Under the pieces are notes generated by a model that saw nothing but the letters and a program-made list of their open reading frames with translations, searched no databases and was not told the origin of the DNA. The translations under genes were made by a program, and so were the position numbers. This document shows, in pieces, positions 27,560 through 37,879 of a DNA stretch of 64,000 nt. Each line of letters opens with the position of its first letter. Position 1 is the stretch's first letter. This stretch comes from Cavia porcellus (lineage: Eukaryota; Chordata; Mammalia; Rodentia; Caviidae): assembly GCF_034190915.1 (NCBI RefSeq), contig NW_026947485.1:52840337-52904336 (forward strand), read 5' to 3'.

Positions 27560-27820
27560 CATTCCGATATGTAAATGCTTTCAATTTTTAAAATCTTAAG
27601 AAATAAGGCTTGTTTATAATGCAGCTTTGCAATTACCTCCCAAATTTGTATTGTCAAGCCAAATCATATGCAGCTATTAGAATTTGATACGCATGATCAT
27701 TATGCTGCTGCACAGTGGTAGTATGTGTTGGCAAGCCCACGTGTGAGAATGCTCGTTTTGCCATATTCTATAACGTGCCTGATAATTTCTTCCCAGAAAG
27801 AACTGTTATGTAGGATAAGA
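27560..27820. promoter_or_regulatory. Candidate conserved non-coding segment
   Basis: Repeat-free, with dense homeodomain-like (CAATTA), POU-like (ATATGCAGCT, ATGATCATTATG) and E-box (CACGTG at about 27738) words and several retained CpGs. Function is inferred only from composition. Confidence 0.25.
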
Positions 27821-28129
27821 CACTCAAACTATTAAAAAGCAGATAACTCACAGGATTGACAAGGATCTAGGTACCTTATCCTGTGACAGAGAGTGTACTA
27901 AAATTCCTTCCAAAAGTGATTTCAATTTTGTAATGTAAATCTCCTGCCCAAAGGAATAGTTATTGAAATTAAACTGTTTAACTCCATATTTTATGGTGAA
28001 TACTTTCCAATTTAATGATTCTCCTCTTTAATCATTTGGCTTGTGATAAGAAAATAATCATATGAAAGAATGCTTACTGAAAAATAGAGAGTTAAAAGTA
28101 GAAATTAAAACTTTATTTTTCAGAGTCAT

Positions 28130-29000
28130 ATTAGGAAGATGCATTGCTATCTTGGACAAATCCCAGATGGCCTTTGCTCAAAATGGCCCTCTTTTCCCCA
28201 TGTCTCAGAAGATATTAAGCTTCTTATTGCAGGAGGATTGTGTTGTCACGGCAAAGGTTTCTCATGATTGCAGAACGACCTGTTAAAGAACTGCACCACT
28301 TTCTTACGAAGGCACACTTTGGAGGACACAATTACACTTTCTTGTAATTATCTTCATTTACATAACTGGCACCTAACAGACCATCCACCAGAGTGGAACA
28401 ATAAGCTGTGCTTGTTCTGATCATCTTTACACGGCAGTTAAACCATTACACTGAATCCAGAGACAAGCCGTTGTGAAGTCCCTTGGCATTTCCACTGCTA
28501 TCACTCCTCTGTTGTTGCAGAAGAATACTAACTGCCAGAATCCTGTGGCAGAAACTCAATTTCTGGGTCCAATATTAATTCAGTACAAAGTCTGCGACAG
28601 CTGGGACGTTGATATACACAAATGTGGCATTCTGAAATTCGGACAAATCCAAAATACACACTGACAACCTTCCTATGATTCCATACTCATAGAAATCACT
28701 GTTTAAAAAGATCCTGTCAACACTGTATAGTGCCAACACCAAATTAGACCCTAGCACTTTGAGTTTCTACGGAGGGGATACCTCCCTGCTCTTCTTTTAT
28801 TAGAACTGTTTTAAAGGGCTCAGCGATGTCAGGTGAAATGCGACTTGAAATCATAAGAAACACATGTAATGTGGGGCAACGTGAAGACTCCTAGAGCGCA
28901 TCTTTCCACAGGGTGGCCCCATTCTGTGAACTAAAAAGGCGTTGCTATGAGGAGTTTGAAACAGGCACCAGAAAGAAAAGTAGAGTGGAATACAGCCACG
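28130..29000. promoter_or_regulatory. Candidate regulatory block: unique, CpG-retaining intron segment
   Basis: Nearly 900 bp free of interspersed repeats, noticeably less AT-rich than the surrounding intron and with many surviving CpGs (for example in TTGTCACGGC, TCTGCGACAG, GGGACGTTG, AGAGCGCATC). It includes SOX-like TGGAACAATAAG near 28394. Such blocks in long developmental-gene introns are often conserved enhancers or alternative first exons. This is inference, with no coding frame supporting it. Confidence 0.3.
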
Positions 29001-29052
29001 GTAAGAAGTAGAAAAGATGACAGTGATGTACACAGTGACAAAGAGTAGCAGG

Positions 29053-29070
29053 TTTTTTTTTTTTTTTTTT
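29053..29070. repeat. Poly-T run
   Basis: An 18-nt T run with no recognised retroelement attached on either side. Confidence 0.85.
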
Positions 29071-29639
29071 AACATTTCTTTCATTCCCATGCTTACTTAT
29101 TTCAAAAATAATATCAAGTAACTAATAAAGCAATTAATGAGAACAAAACTTGAAAATTGTTAATGTTAACAGAGCATGGGTCAAAATTTCTTCTAGCGCT
29201 ATATGTAACACTTTGAAAATTACTTTGATTATACTGCAGTATCTGTAAATTAGTTCACTATTGAATACTTTTACAGCTAAATGAGTTTCTATTAGAAAGA
29301 AATATAAAAATACTATCACACACAAAGAAAATAAGAACACATTTAAATTTCATGAATTAAATTGAATATTAATACATATTTAATTTATAAATAATTACAT
29401 GAAGTATTAACTTTTTTGTTTAATGTTGAAATTATTTTACTTCAAAATTGTATTTTGTCAGTTCATTTTGTTATTATTTGTAAAACTATATGAAAAGAAG
29501 CAGAAATAATGTATAAACTTACAAATAGTTTATTTCCAGGGATACCTGATCTATTTACAATATCAAATTAAAATAGCAAAATGCCTTTACAATTGCTACA
29601 AAATAATAAAATATTTAGGAAAACTTGAACCAACAAATT

Positions 29640-31335
29640 AAAATATGTGTACATGAAGAATGATGAAATTGGTATAAATGAAACTGAGGAAGACATAAAT
29701 AAACAGAATTGCATACCATATTCATGGATTGGAAAAACAGGGTAAAAGTATCTATGCTGCTTAAAGCAATATATGGATCCAATGCAAAGTTATTCATAAT
29801 TCCAATAAAATTTTTCATAGAAATAGAAACAAGCATATTAAAATTTGTATGCAATTTCAAAAGCCTTCAAATAGTGAAAACAATCTAGAGCAAGAAGAGA
29901 AAAGCTGGAGGCACCACACCATCTGATATCAAAATCTATTATGATAAACTTTGTGGAAATTGAAAAGGGGCCTTTTGATAAAGGAGAGAGAAAGAGAGGG
30001 AAAGGGAATAAAAAGGATCATGATATGATGTGTAGGGCTGGGGCTACAGCGCAGTGGCACGGCACTTGCATGGCCAGTGTGAGGCTCTGAGTTTGATTCC
30101 TGGCATCAAAAAAGAAAACAGAAAAAAGAGGTATAATGTCTACATGTACAAATTCTACATGATGAATATATTCATTATGAATTGCAAATATACCTCAATC
30201 AGAAAAGGAAATACAAACATTATAAAAAAGGTCGCCAAATGCATGATTTTGCTTAAATAATAATATATACATATGTATATATAAAAAAGATAATCAGAAA
30301 AAAAAAAGTAATGTAATGAAGAATGGACAATGTACCTAAAAGTGACTTAGTATAATTGTGATATTGTCATATATTTTATATGCTCTTTGGCCTATCATTC
30401 TGGTTTTTAATCTGTATATATGATAAATAACTTTATAAATTCTTTAAATAACCTGATCCTAGAAAGGTGAAAGGAGTGAAGTGAGAAAAGTAAGTGAAAT
30501 GTGTTATGTACATGTACAATTCCCTGAGTAAACTGAATCATTATACCTTGCAAACATATACTAATTAAAGTAAAAAATGGTCAAAGGACCTAAACAGATT
30601 TTCCAAAGAAGACATACATACTGGCTAACAGATATATGAAAAATTCTAAAATTAATATTTATTAGAAAAATGCAAATTAATGCCACAATGAGATATCAAT
30701 TCCCAATATGATAATGGGTATTAGTAACATATGAAAATTAACAAGTATTTGTGAGAATGTGAAGAAAAGGAGTCCACTGAATGTTGTTGGTGAAAATGGA
30801 AATTAGTACAGTCAGTATGGAAAATACCATACAAGATTCTGAAAAAATTAACAATGAAACAGGCATACGAGCCATCATTTACAATTCTTGATATATTTTC
30901 AAAGAAAATAAAATTAATATGTTGAAGAAATATCTCATTGATATCTATGAAGGTATCTCCCATATCCATCACAGTATCATTCACAGTAGCATAAGTGCTT
31001 AAGTGTTTATCAACAGGAGGATGGATAAAACAATGGATTATTATCAGTCTTTCAAAAATAGGGAAATATTGCTGTTTTCAATAGCATGAAAGAAACCGAA
31101 GAACATTACATTAAGAAAAACTTGGGCACAGAGACAAATATAACATGATCTCACTTGTACATGGAATCTAAAAATTCAAAAATGGATGTTAGGAGTAAAG
31201 AAGGGCTTGAGTTAGTGGACTTGGAAAATGTTAGTTAAAAGACAAGGAATTCCAATTAGTACAGGGGAATAAGCCAACAGTTCTATCTCATACTATTATG
31301 AGTATACTTAATAAAAATAGATTGCCCAATTTAAG
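29640..31335 (+). mobile_element. L1 3' fragment, interrupted by an ID SINE
   Basis: In L1 order: CATATTCATGGATTGGAAAA, AAAGCAATATATGGATCCAA, AAAGCTGGAGGCACCACACC (ORF2 C-terminal region), then after the ID insertion AATGGTCAAAGGACCTAAAC, GAAAAATGCAAATTAATGCC, AACAGGAGGATGGATAAAAC and the 3' UTR GATCTCACTTGTACATGGAA. All frames are destroyed by substitutions and indels. Strand and content match the L1 at 20.1 kb but the two copies are independent. Confidence 0.78.
30035..30128 (+). mobile_element. ID-like SINE nested in L1
   Basis: GGGCTGGGGCTACAGCGCAG is followed by an A-box-like TACAGCGCAGTGGCACGGC and a B box GAGTTTGATTCC, with an A-rich tail containing AAAAAAGAAAACAG. This is the structure of tRNA-derived rodent ID elements. 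Confidence 0.85.
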
Positions 31336-31342
31336 CTTGCCA

Positions 31343-31420
31343 GGGCTCGAGATGTAGCTCAGTGGAAAATCATACGTGCAGCATGTTCAAGGCCTTTGGT
31401 TTTAACTTCAGCATCATCTC
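31343..31420 (+). mobile_element. Diverged ID-like SINE
   Basis: GGGCTCGAGATGTAGCTCAG begins an ID body; the B-box half (GGTTTTAACTTC) is strongly mutated and the A tail is nearly lost. An older copy, sitting at the 3' end of the preceding L1. Confidence 0.7.
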
Positions 31421-31643
31421 ATCAGAATGAAAACAAACATGTCCTGTAAGTGTGGACCTGTATTTTTTTTTCAAAGTAGGTAACAATCTTTCATTTGCTA
31501 TATACTTTGCTTGTGATATTTAAGAATGAGCAATTTAATACTGAATATTCCTTGTGGACATTTAAACAAGAAAATTGTATCATGTCGGTTTCTAAAAATT
31601 CTAACTTTTTAGTTGCAATTTACTTTTAAAAAGTAATAGTTTA

Positions 31644-31730
31644 GGGCTAGAAATACAGCTCAGTGGAACAGGTCCTGCCTGGCAAGTGCAAGGTACTGAG
31701 TTTGATTCCTAGTTTAAAAAAAAAAAAAAA
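31644..31730 (+). mobile_element. ID-like SINE with target-site duplication
   Basis: GGGCTAGAAATACAGCTCAG, then a B box GAGTTTGATTCC and a long poly-A tail. It is flanked by a 14-bp direct repeat with one mismatch, AAAGTAATAGTTTA at 31630-31643 and AAAGTAATGGTTTA at 31731-31744, the expected product of L1-mediated insertion. Confidence 0.9.
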
Positions 31731-32084
31731 AAAGTAATGGTTTAATCTGAAAATTTAAGTTTAAATAGAATCTCAGAAAAATTTGTAAAAAAGATTTAAA
31801 GTCTCACTAACATTTGTAAAGTTTTTAATCACATGATTTAGAAAAACAGAATATGTATGCATATTATGTTCTAATGTTTTGATTCAGGTGTTCTATATAT
31901 TGGGCAATGATTAACACAGATTCTTTACCAATTTATCACCTGAAAATCTTTTCATTGTAAATATATTCAAAAGTCATTCCTTTTGAATGTTTTGAGATAT
32001 ATAATTAAGCCAATGGTTATGTGGAAAAAAATACTCAACTTTTTTACTTACTGGGAAAACGCTGTGAAACTACAATGATACACT

Positions 32085-32270
32085 AGCTCACTCCAGTTAG
32101 GATGGCTATTGTCAAGAAGACAAAATGACCCAAAACACATTATGAGAAATATCCAGAGAAAAAAATTTCTTACACAATGTTTTTGGAAGTGATTCAGTAC
32201 AGGAATGATGGAAAACAATATGGGAAAACTTCAAAATGTAAAAATACAACCACCATACAGCACAGCTATA

Positions 32271-32312
<42 letters not shown>

Positions 32313-32560
32313 TCTAAATATAGTATAGAATAGAATCTATATATAATATATATAGAATCTAAAAATATTGATCTCATAAAAGTAGCATGGAATGGTGGCT
32401 ACCAGACATGGAAAAATGAGGAGAGGTTGGCCAACTGTAACAAAGTTACGATTAGACAGGAGGAATAAACTCTGGTGTTGTATGGCACAGCAGAGAAAAA
32501 ATAACTAAGGGCTGTGCTACACAAAAGCTTTGTTAAGAAAACTATACATTACACTAACTT
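32085..32560 (+). mobile_element. L1 3' end fragment containing a (TA)n expansion
   Basis: CACTCCAGTTAGGATGGCTA, TTGTCAAGAAGACAAAATGA, then, past a (TA)n run at 32274-32308, ATGGTGGCTACCAGACATGG and AATGAGGAGAGGTTGGCCAA match the L1 3' end and mobility-strip region. Sequence between is partly deleted and replaced by TA-rich repeat. Confidence 0.72.
32274..32308. repeat. (TA)n microsatellite
   Basis: Uninterrupted TA run inside the L1 remnant, followed by degenerate TATAGAATCTA units to about 32365. Confidence 0.95.
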
Positions 32561-32639
32561 CTCATTTCAGCACATTTAGGACCAACATCTTCTGTACTTG
32601 TTACTTATCAGGGTGATTACCTGACTCACATCGAAATTT

Positions 32640-32790
32640 ATTCTAGGAAGTAAGATTCTGAGGCTCAGCTCCTAAAGACTTTGACTTAATTCATTTTGAG
32701 ATGAGGTCTAAAAATTGGTATTCTTAATAGTTCCCCAAGTGATTTGGATTATTAGCTATATCTGAGTACTACTGCACTATTAGGCAAAAT
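32640..32790 (+). mobile_element. MER5A-like hAT transposon fragment
   Basis: GATTCTGAGGCTCAGCTCCT, TGAGATGAGGTCTAAAAATT, then TCCCCAAGTGATTTGGATTA follow in the order of MER5A (GATTCAGTAGGTCTGGGGTG, CAAGTTCCCAGGTGATGCTGA). Non-autonomous, no coding capacity. Confidence 0.5.
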
Positions 32791-33082
32791 TCTGATACCT
32801 GTATCAGTTATATAGTAATTTAATGATAACTATAACAGTAATTTATCACTATTATTGTTTTAACTATTAATTGTAACTGTAAGCATAATGTCTTGCCCAA
32901 AGTGTAGAGAGTAGATGTCCCTTGATTATTCATTGATTCCATTTCTCCTATGTTTTGTTCACTATTTAATCTACAATGGCAGAATCAAACATTTGTAAAC
33001 TAAAATAAGATTCTAAAGAGCGTCCATTAAGTCCTTCCATCCTGTATTATGGCTGTAGGCCTAGAGAGCTTTATATGTCAAA

Positions 33083-33092
33083 AGGGGGGGGG
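33083..33092. repeat. Poly-G run
   Basis: A run of about ten G residues, unusual in this AT-rich intron and able to contribute to G-rich structure. Confidence 0.8.
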
Positions 33093-33127
33093 GCCTGGGG
33101 CATTTTCATAGTTATATATTTCCTTAC

Positions 33128-33320
33128 TTACATAGTACTGGGAATTGAATCCCAGACCTTGTGCATGCTAGGTAAGCTATCCGCCACTGAATTACATCCC
33201 CACCCCATTTAATTTATTTTGAGACAGACTATCTCTAAATTTCTCAGGCTGATTTCAAATTTTCAATCTTTCTCATCTAGACTTCAAGTATCTGTAGTTA
33301 CATCATGATTCACCAATTCC
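33128..33320 (-). mobile_element. B1-ID dimeric SINE (reverse)
   Basis: On the plus strand an inverted ID body comes first (GGGAATTGAATCCCAGACCT as reverse B box, CACTGAATTACATCCCCACC as reverse A-box end), then an inverted, more diverged B1 part starting TTTTGAGACAGACTATCTCT. Read on the minus strand the order is B1 then ID, the same arrangement as the element at 20.7 kb. Confidence 0.7.
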
Positions 33321-33818
33321 TGCAAGGTCAGAGTAATTATTTGACAGTATTAATTTGAAACCAAAAATCCAGAGACTTCTTTTATTTTCCTCTTTATACA
33401 ATGTTTTAAAGCTATACTTCTAAAAATAAAATTATTATGTCCAAACGATTCATATTAGCCTCTTCCCAACTTAATTCCCAAAAGACAAAGTCTTTCATTC
33501 AAGATGATATTCTTCATTCTGTCCACCTTTCGTGGAGGGCCATATCACTGACCACTGGGACAAGCCTTTACCTACTTCCCTCTTCGTGCTGTCTGCAGCT
33601 TCACTCTGTGGTTTCATGAGAACTGTTAAATAGAATTGCTGTCATCTTGCTCATTTTGTTGTTGTGTCAGGGTGGCCTTAGAGATCTAGACTCAGGTAAA
33701 ATGTACTCAGAGATCCATATTATTTAAGTTACGATGGTTATAAACAACCTTTCCAGATACACAACTTTGTTTCTGTAAAAACAGAAATTCCTGATTCTGA
33801 GCAATCGGTTTAGCTTGT

Positions 33819-33925
33819 GGGGCTGGGGATTTAGCTCAGCGGCATAAGGGCCTGCCTTGCAAGCAGACAGTCGTGAGTTCGATCTCCGGTACCCATAAAA
33901 AAGAAAAACACACACAAAAAAGAAA
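33819..33925 (+). mobile_element. Youngest-looking ID SINE in the window
   Basis: GGGGCTGGGGATTTAGCTCA gives an intact A box, and GTCGTGAGTTCGATCTCC an almost perfect RNA polymerase III B box (consensus GGTTCGANTCC); CpGs survive in both halves. It ends CCGGTACCCATAAAA and a tail with A and CA units. A possible short duplication TTGTGG lies on each side (33815-33820 and 33925-33930). tRNA-derived but not a tRNA gene. Confidence 0.9.
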
Positions 33926-35750
33926 TTGTGGTGTGTAAAAAAGTGTATTAGTAATTTGTAGGTATGATGTTAATGAAATCTGCATTATTTAAAACATTTA
34001 TAAATATTCTTCTCCTCTATTGGAACCTGTAACTTTTTGTACAATTTGAGAAGATTTTGAGATAACATAAGCCAGAAACCCAGGTACCAGTAAAAAACCA
34101 TTACCAATTGTATTGAAAAAGAAAAGAATATAAAAATAAACTAAAAATCAGCCTCTTGAGCTGTAGGTGCATAATAGTTTTCCAGTTGATAAATTAATAA
34201 TACATTAATTATTAAATAAATAATGTATTTATGCTATAATATTTTATCAGTTAACAATACTTTTTGTTATTGTTTATAAGGGTGTACTTGTATTGTTTAT
34301 AAGGATGTACCTGTATGCATTTTCTGCCATATTATTAAAAGTAATTATGGGAATAATTATAAAGCAATAAAATGTATGAAAATAAAATAACTATGAATGA
34401 TGCATTTTTAAAAACCATCAAATTTTTAAATGAGTATTTTGGCTTTCAAGAGAAACTAATGTAATCAAAAGTTGCTGGGAAATGTTACAGTAGGATATTC
34501 TTCTTTAAAGCTGTCAATGATTTATTAATTTAATGTACTATTAGTAAGAGAAAATTTTTATTTTGTAGTATAACTATCAAGCCCTGAAGTTTAACTTCTC
34601 TCTTGTGATCCAATATATGTCCTAAGGCAAGTTTTCTGATAAAATTCCTCTAAATATCTGTCTAGTCTTTGGTTCTCTTCTGAATTTATTCCCCCCTCCC
34701 CCATACTCACTGATGCAATAGCTTTCTGTTGTAGAATTCATTCTTTGATTCATATCTTTTTTCATTGCACCAGCACACAACCAGTTTGTATCAAGAGACA
34801 CAGAGAAATGTCAGTACATATTTTTTAAAGTGCCCTTTATTCTGTCTTTGTATCCATTTTGTTCAAAAGATTACACGTTTGTCTATGGAAAGTCTTAACT
34901 TCAGGGAAAGTTTGAAATTGTAAAATCAACCTTGAAACTTATGAATATTTACAATGAGTCATTTCACAGAGGTAAAATTTAGATACAGTTATCTCTAGTC
35001 TCGCTTACTTAATGTGTTTTCATTTGCCATCAGTTTCCAAATTATTCCTTCAATTTTGCTTTACCAAGCTTAAAAACACTGAATAAGTACATAGCCACAT
35101 AAATATTAATCACATCAAATAGACACTAGCCTTCAGTAACTTACTACAAATGCACATGAAAATATCAATTATGGGGAATAAAAATCTTATGAAGTAGTTT
35201 ATGTTCCAGCAATCCAAGTAGCATCATTACACTGAACTAGAAATTTTGGTTTAACACTTTTAGCAGGTATCATTTGTAATCTCACTTTAAATAGGAAACT
35301 TTTTAAAAAACACATGGCAACATGAATCTCAAGTCTTCCAAGCCAGGCAAAAGTATGGAGGAAAACTCAATCGTGAGCTTTTGCTGCTACTTTCCTAATT
35401 TTTTTTTCTTCATGTTTTCTCCCTTCCAATGTTCAAAGTCTTTACGATCATCAGCTTTATTTCATCTTTTATCTTCCATTTTATTCTTATACCTCTCTTC
35501 TCTTTGCACTGAGTGCTCCAAAACAGACTCATGATGTTGAACATCACATCTATGTTGGCAATCCACAGATATAAGCCCAGTTTCCATGCCTATCACAGTC
35601 ACTGTGTATGTCTGTCTGCCTTGATCATGCCGTTGGCTTTGCAAAGAAATGAAATTTAACAGTTTATCAATTTAACTGAATATTAACAAAGTCTCTCTTC
35701 AAAGAAAATATACCAAACAAAGAAAACCTGTCTGCCATTTTTCAGATCAT
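33926..35750. other. Intron sequence, mostly unassigned
   Basis: Unique AT-rich DNA. A local tandem duplication occurs at about 34274-34315: ATTGTTTATAAGGGTGTACT is followed directly by a copy reading ATTGTTTATAAGGATGTACC. No gene or named repeat is seen. Confidence 0.45.
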
Positions 35751-35754
35751 CAAC

Positions 35755-36530
35755 TTGAACTAACTCCAAATCTTGTGATCATTCCTGATTTTTGCTTTCT
35801 CACTCCCACATTAATCCATCAGCATTCAGAGTGTGGGAAATATCACTCCAAAGCATCCAAACTAGTTCAATCTCCCACTGCATCTTCTTGGACCCTTCTA
35901 ATACGGTTCTGTTTTTGCCATTTTCATCTTTCACTCCCTTCAATATATTTCACACATAGCAGTCAAATGAACTGTTTTAAAATTTAAATAACATCCTGTC
36001 GATTTCCTTTTCTAAGTTCTTCAAGTATTACTTATTTTCTTTAGAAAATACATTTCATGTATGAAATGTCCACATCCTACTATCTTCATAACTGAATTTC
36101 GTATGTCTCTGCATTTTGCTCATTCTGCTGCAGACAGACTGAACCAGACACTAGTCAAACAGAGCAAATCTGTTATCCTCCCATACCATTCCCCCTGCCT
36201 AGAATCCTTCCTTACATGAGGCTAACTTGTGACTCCCTCATAATCTCTGATATAATGTTCTTTTATCACAGAGGTCATTTTCATTCACCACTGTAAGATA
36301 ACCCATCTGGGATTCTATCATATTTCTATCCAGTTTCATTTTTCTTTATAGCATCAATCACTGCATTGCAATATCCATTTGCTTACTTGCTGTTTCCCTA
36401 AATAGAATCTAATGTCCATGAGAGCTGATACTTTTATTGCAACTGTGTGTGTACATGCACACACATACCTCTGCAGTGCTAAAAATAGTGACTTGCATAC
36501 AGTATATGCTTGATAAATATTTATCAAAAG
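35755..36530 (+). mobile_element. L2 LINE 3' end
   Basis: The order of diagnostic segments is that of L2: ATTAATCCATCAGCATTCAG, CACATAGCAGTCAAATGAAC, CCTGCCTAGAATCCTTCCTT, TTATAGCATCAATCACTGCA, CTAATGTCCATGAGAGCTGA and TGCTTGATAAATATTTATCA. Highly diverged and non-coding, at least 750 bp. Confidence 0.72.
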
Positions 36531-36636
36531 AATAGATATGCTCCATCTAATACCTTGACTTTTCCTGTTATATGATATGAAGATTTGCCCATTTTCTTCT
36601 CATATTAATCTATCCTGTTATATACAGAGGTACAGA

Positions 36637-36638
<2 letters not shown>

Positions 36639-36677
<39 letters not shown>

Positions 36678-36823
36678 TCTCTTTGGGAAAGAGTTCCACT
36701 ATGCAGTTCAGGCTGGCTTTAAACTCCCTTTGTAGCCAAGGCTGGCCTAAAACTCACAGCAAACCTCCTGCCTCTGCCTCCCAAGTGCTGGGATTACAGC
36801 AGTGTGCCACCACGTCCAGCCAG
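36639..36823 (-). mobile_element. B1 SINE with a long poly-A tail
   Basis: On the plus strand a 38-nt poly-T tail (36639-36676) leads into an inverted B1 body. Two related segments, TTCAGGCTGGCTTTAAACTC and CCAAGGCTGGCCTAAAACTC, are the internal tandem duplication that defines rodent B1. It then has TGCCTCCCAAGTGCTGGGAT, the RNA polymerase III A-box end, and finishes CCACGTCCAGCCAG. The long pure tail suggests a fairly recent insertion. Confidence 0.92.
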
Positions 36824-36989
36824 AATTTTATTTTAACTGTTGAAAAATACATTTACACTTAAAACATTCCACAAACATCTATCACAAAGAAGTCCCAAAC
36901 TGAATTTGTCCTTATTCTCAAATCTTATTCACATAGTTTTTTTTTGAGATGACTGAAAATACGTTCCACAAAAACATTTTAAGGGAGAT

Positions 36990-37875
36990 GTTTGATTTAC
37001 CTTTGGTCTCCTTCCCATCTAATTCATCTCCATATCCTTTCAATATTGTTTCATGAATATTTTTATATCATTATACTTCACCACCACAATAGCTACTTTA
37101 ATCTATGCAGTACCGTACTATCATCTGAGTGACAAGTTTTTATTCTTTAGGTTTAACTCCAATAAATCTCTTTTACTGCAGTTATTCTAACCTTAAAGAG
37201 TTCTACTTGATATTGTCATTCTCTACTAAAAATCCATTTAAAGCTCTACCTCTTTAAAATGGAATGAGTAGGTCAAAGTGAAGACCTCCTAGCTCTACAG
37301 TTTTTGGTTTACTGCTCTTTCTTCTCTCCCTGAAGAGGCATCTCAGCCTCTGCAGAGCTTTCCTTCCGCACAGGTATACTGGGCTTTAGCTGAGCCAAAG
37401 CACCAAGGCCACATGCTTGCTAGGACCAGGCCATAGCTCTTTTACTGTAAGGATTATCCAGTATCTCCAGTTCTCACCTCTCTGCACACCAGGTTTACTG
37501 TTAGCAAAGTGTTTGCTAAAGGAATCAAAGTCTCCACACTTTAAATTGGATGTACCCTCTAGTGTGGAAACTTTTCTGATTTGTCCCTTCTTTCTGTATG
37601 TTTATTAAAGACTTACTCATCTTTCAGGATGTAGCTTGGATTTCAGTTTTGCTATTCACAGGTTCCTGAGTTTCCTGAGCACACAGTTCTTCCTTGTTAT
37701 ACCACACCCACTAATTATCACATTTGAAAGACACACTGTAATTCTTTAACAAAATAAGCATTTTAAAAAAGTGTGTGTACTTTAAAGGTGAGAAATAGGT
37801 CATATATACTCATTTTTGTATTTCCAATATCTTGGAAAGTCTGTGGCATATGAGAAGTACTTAATGTTTTGTTGG
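36990..37875 (+). mobile_element. Second L2 LINE 3' end
   Basis: CCACCACAATAGCTACTTTA, ATCATCTGAGTGACAAGTTT, ACTCATCTTTCAGGATGTAG, TGTATTTCCAATATCTTGG and GTGGCATATGAGAAGTACTT match successive parts of the L2 3' region. The middle, 37270-37550, is GC-richer and less certain. Confidence 0.55.
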
Positions 37876-37879
37876 ATAA

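Noticed and set aside
33819..33900. tRNA gene suggested by intact A and B boxes
   Set aside because: The body cannot be read as a tRNA cloverleaf with flanking stems and carries an A-rich tail and G-rich head typical of ID SINEs.
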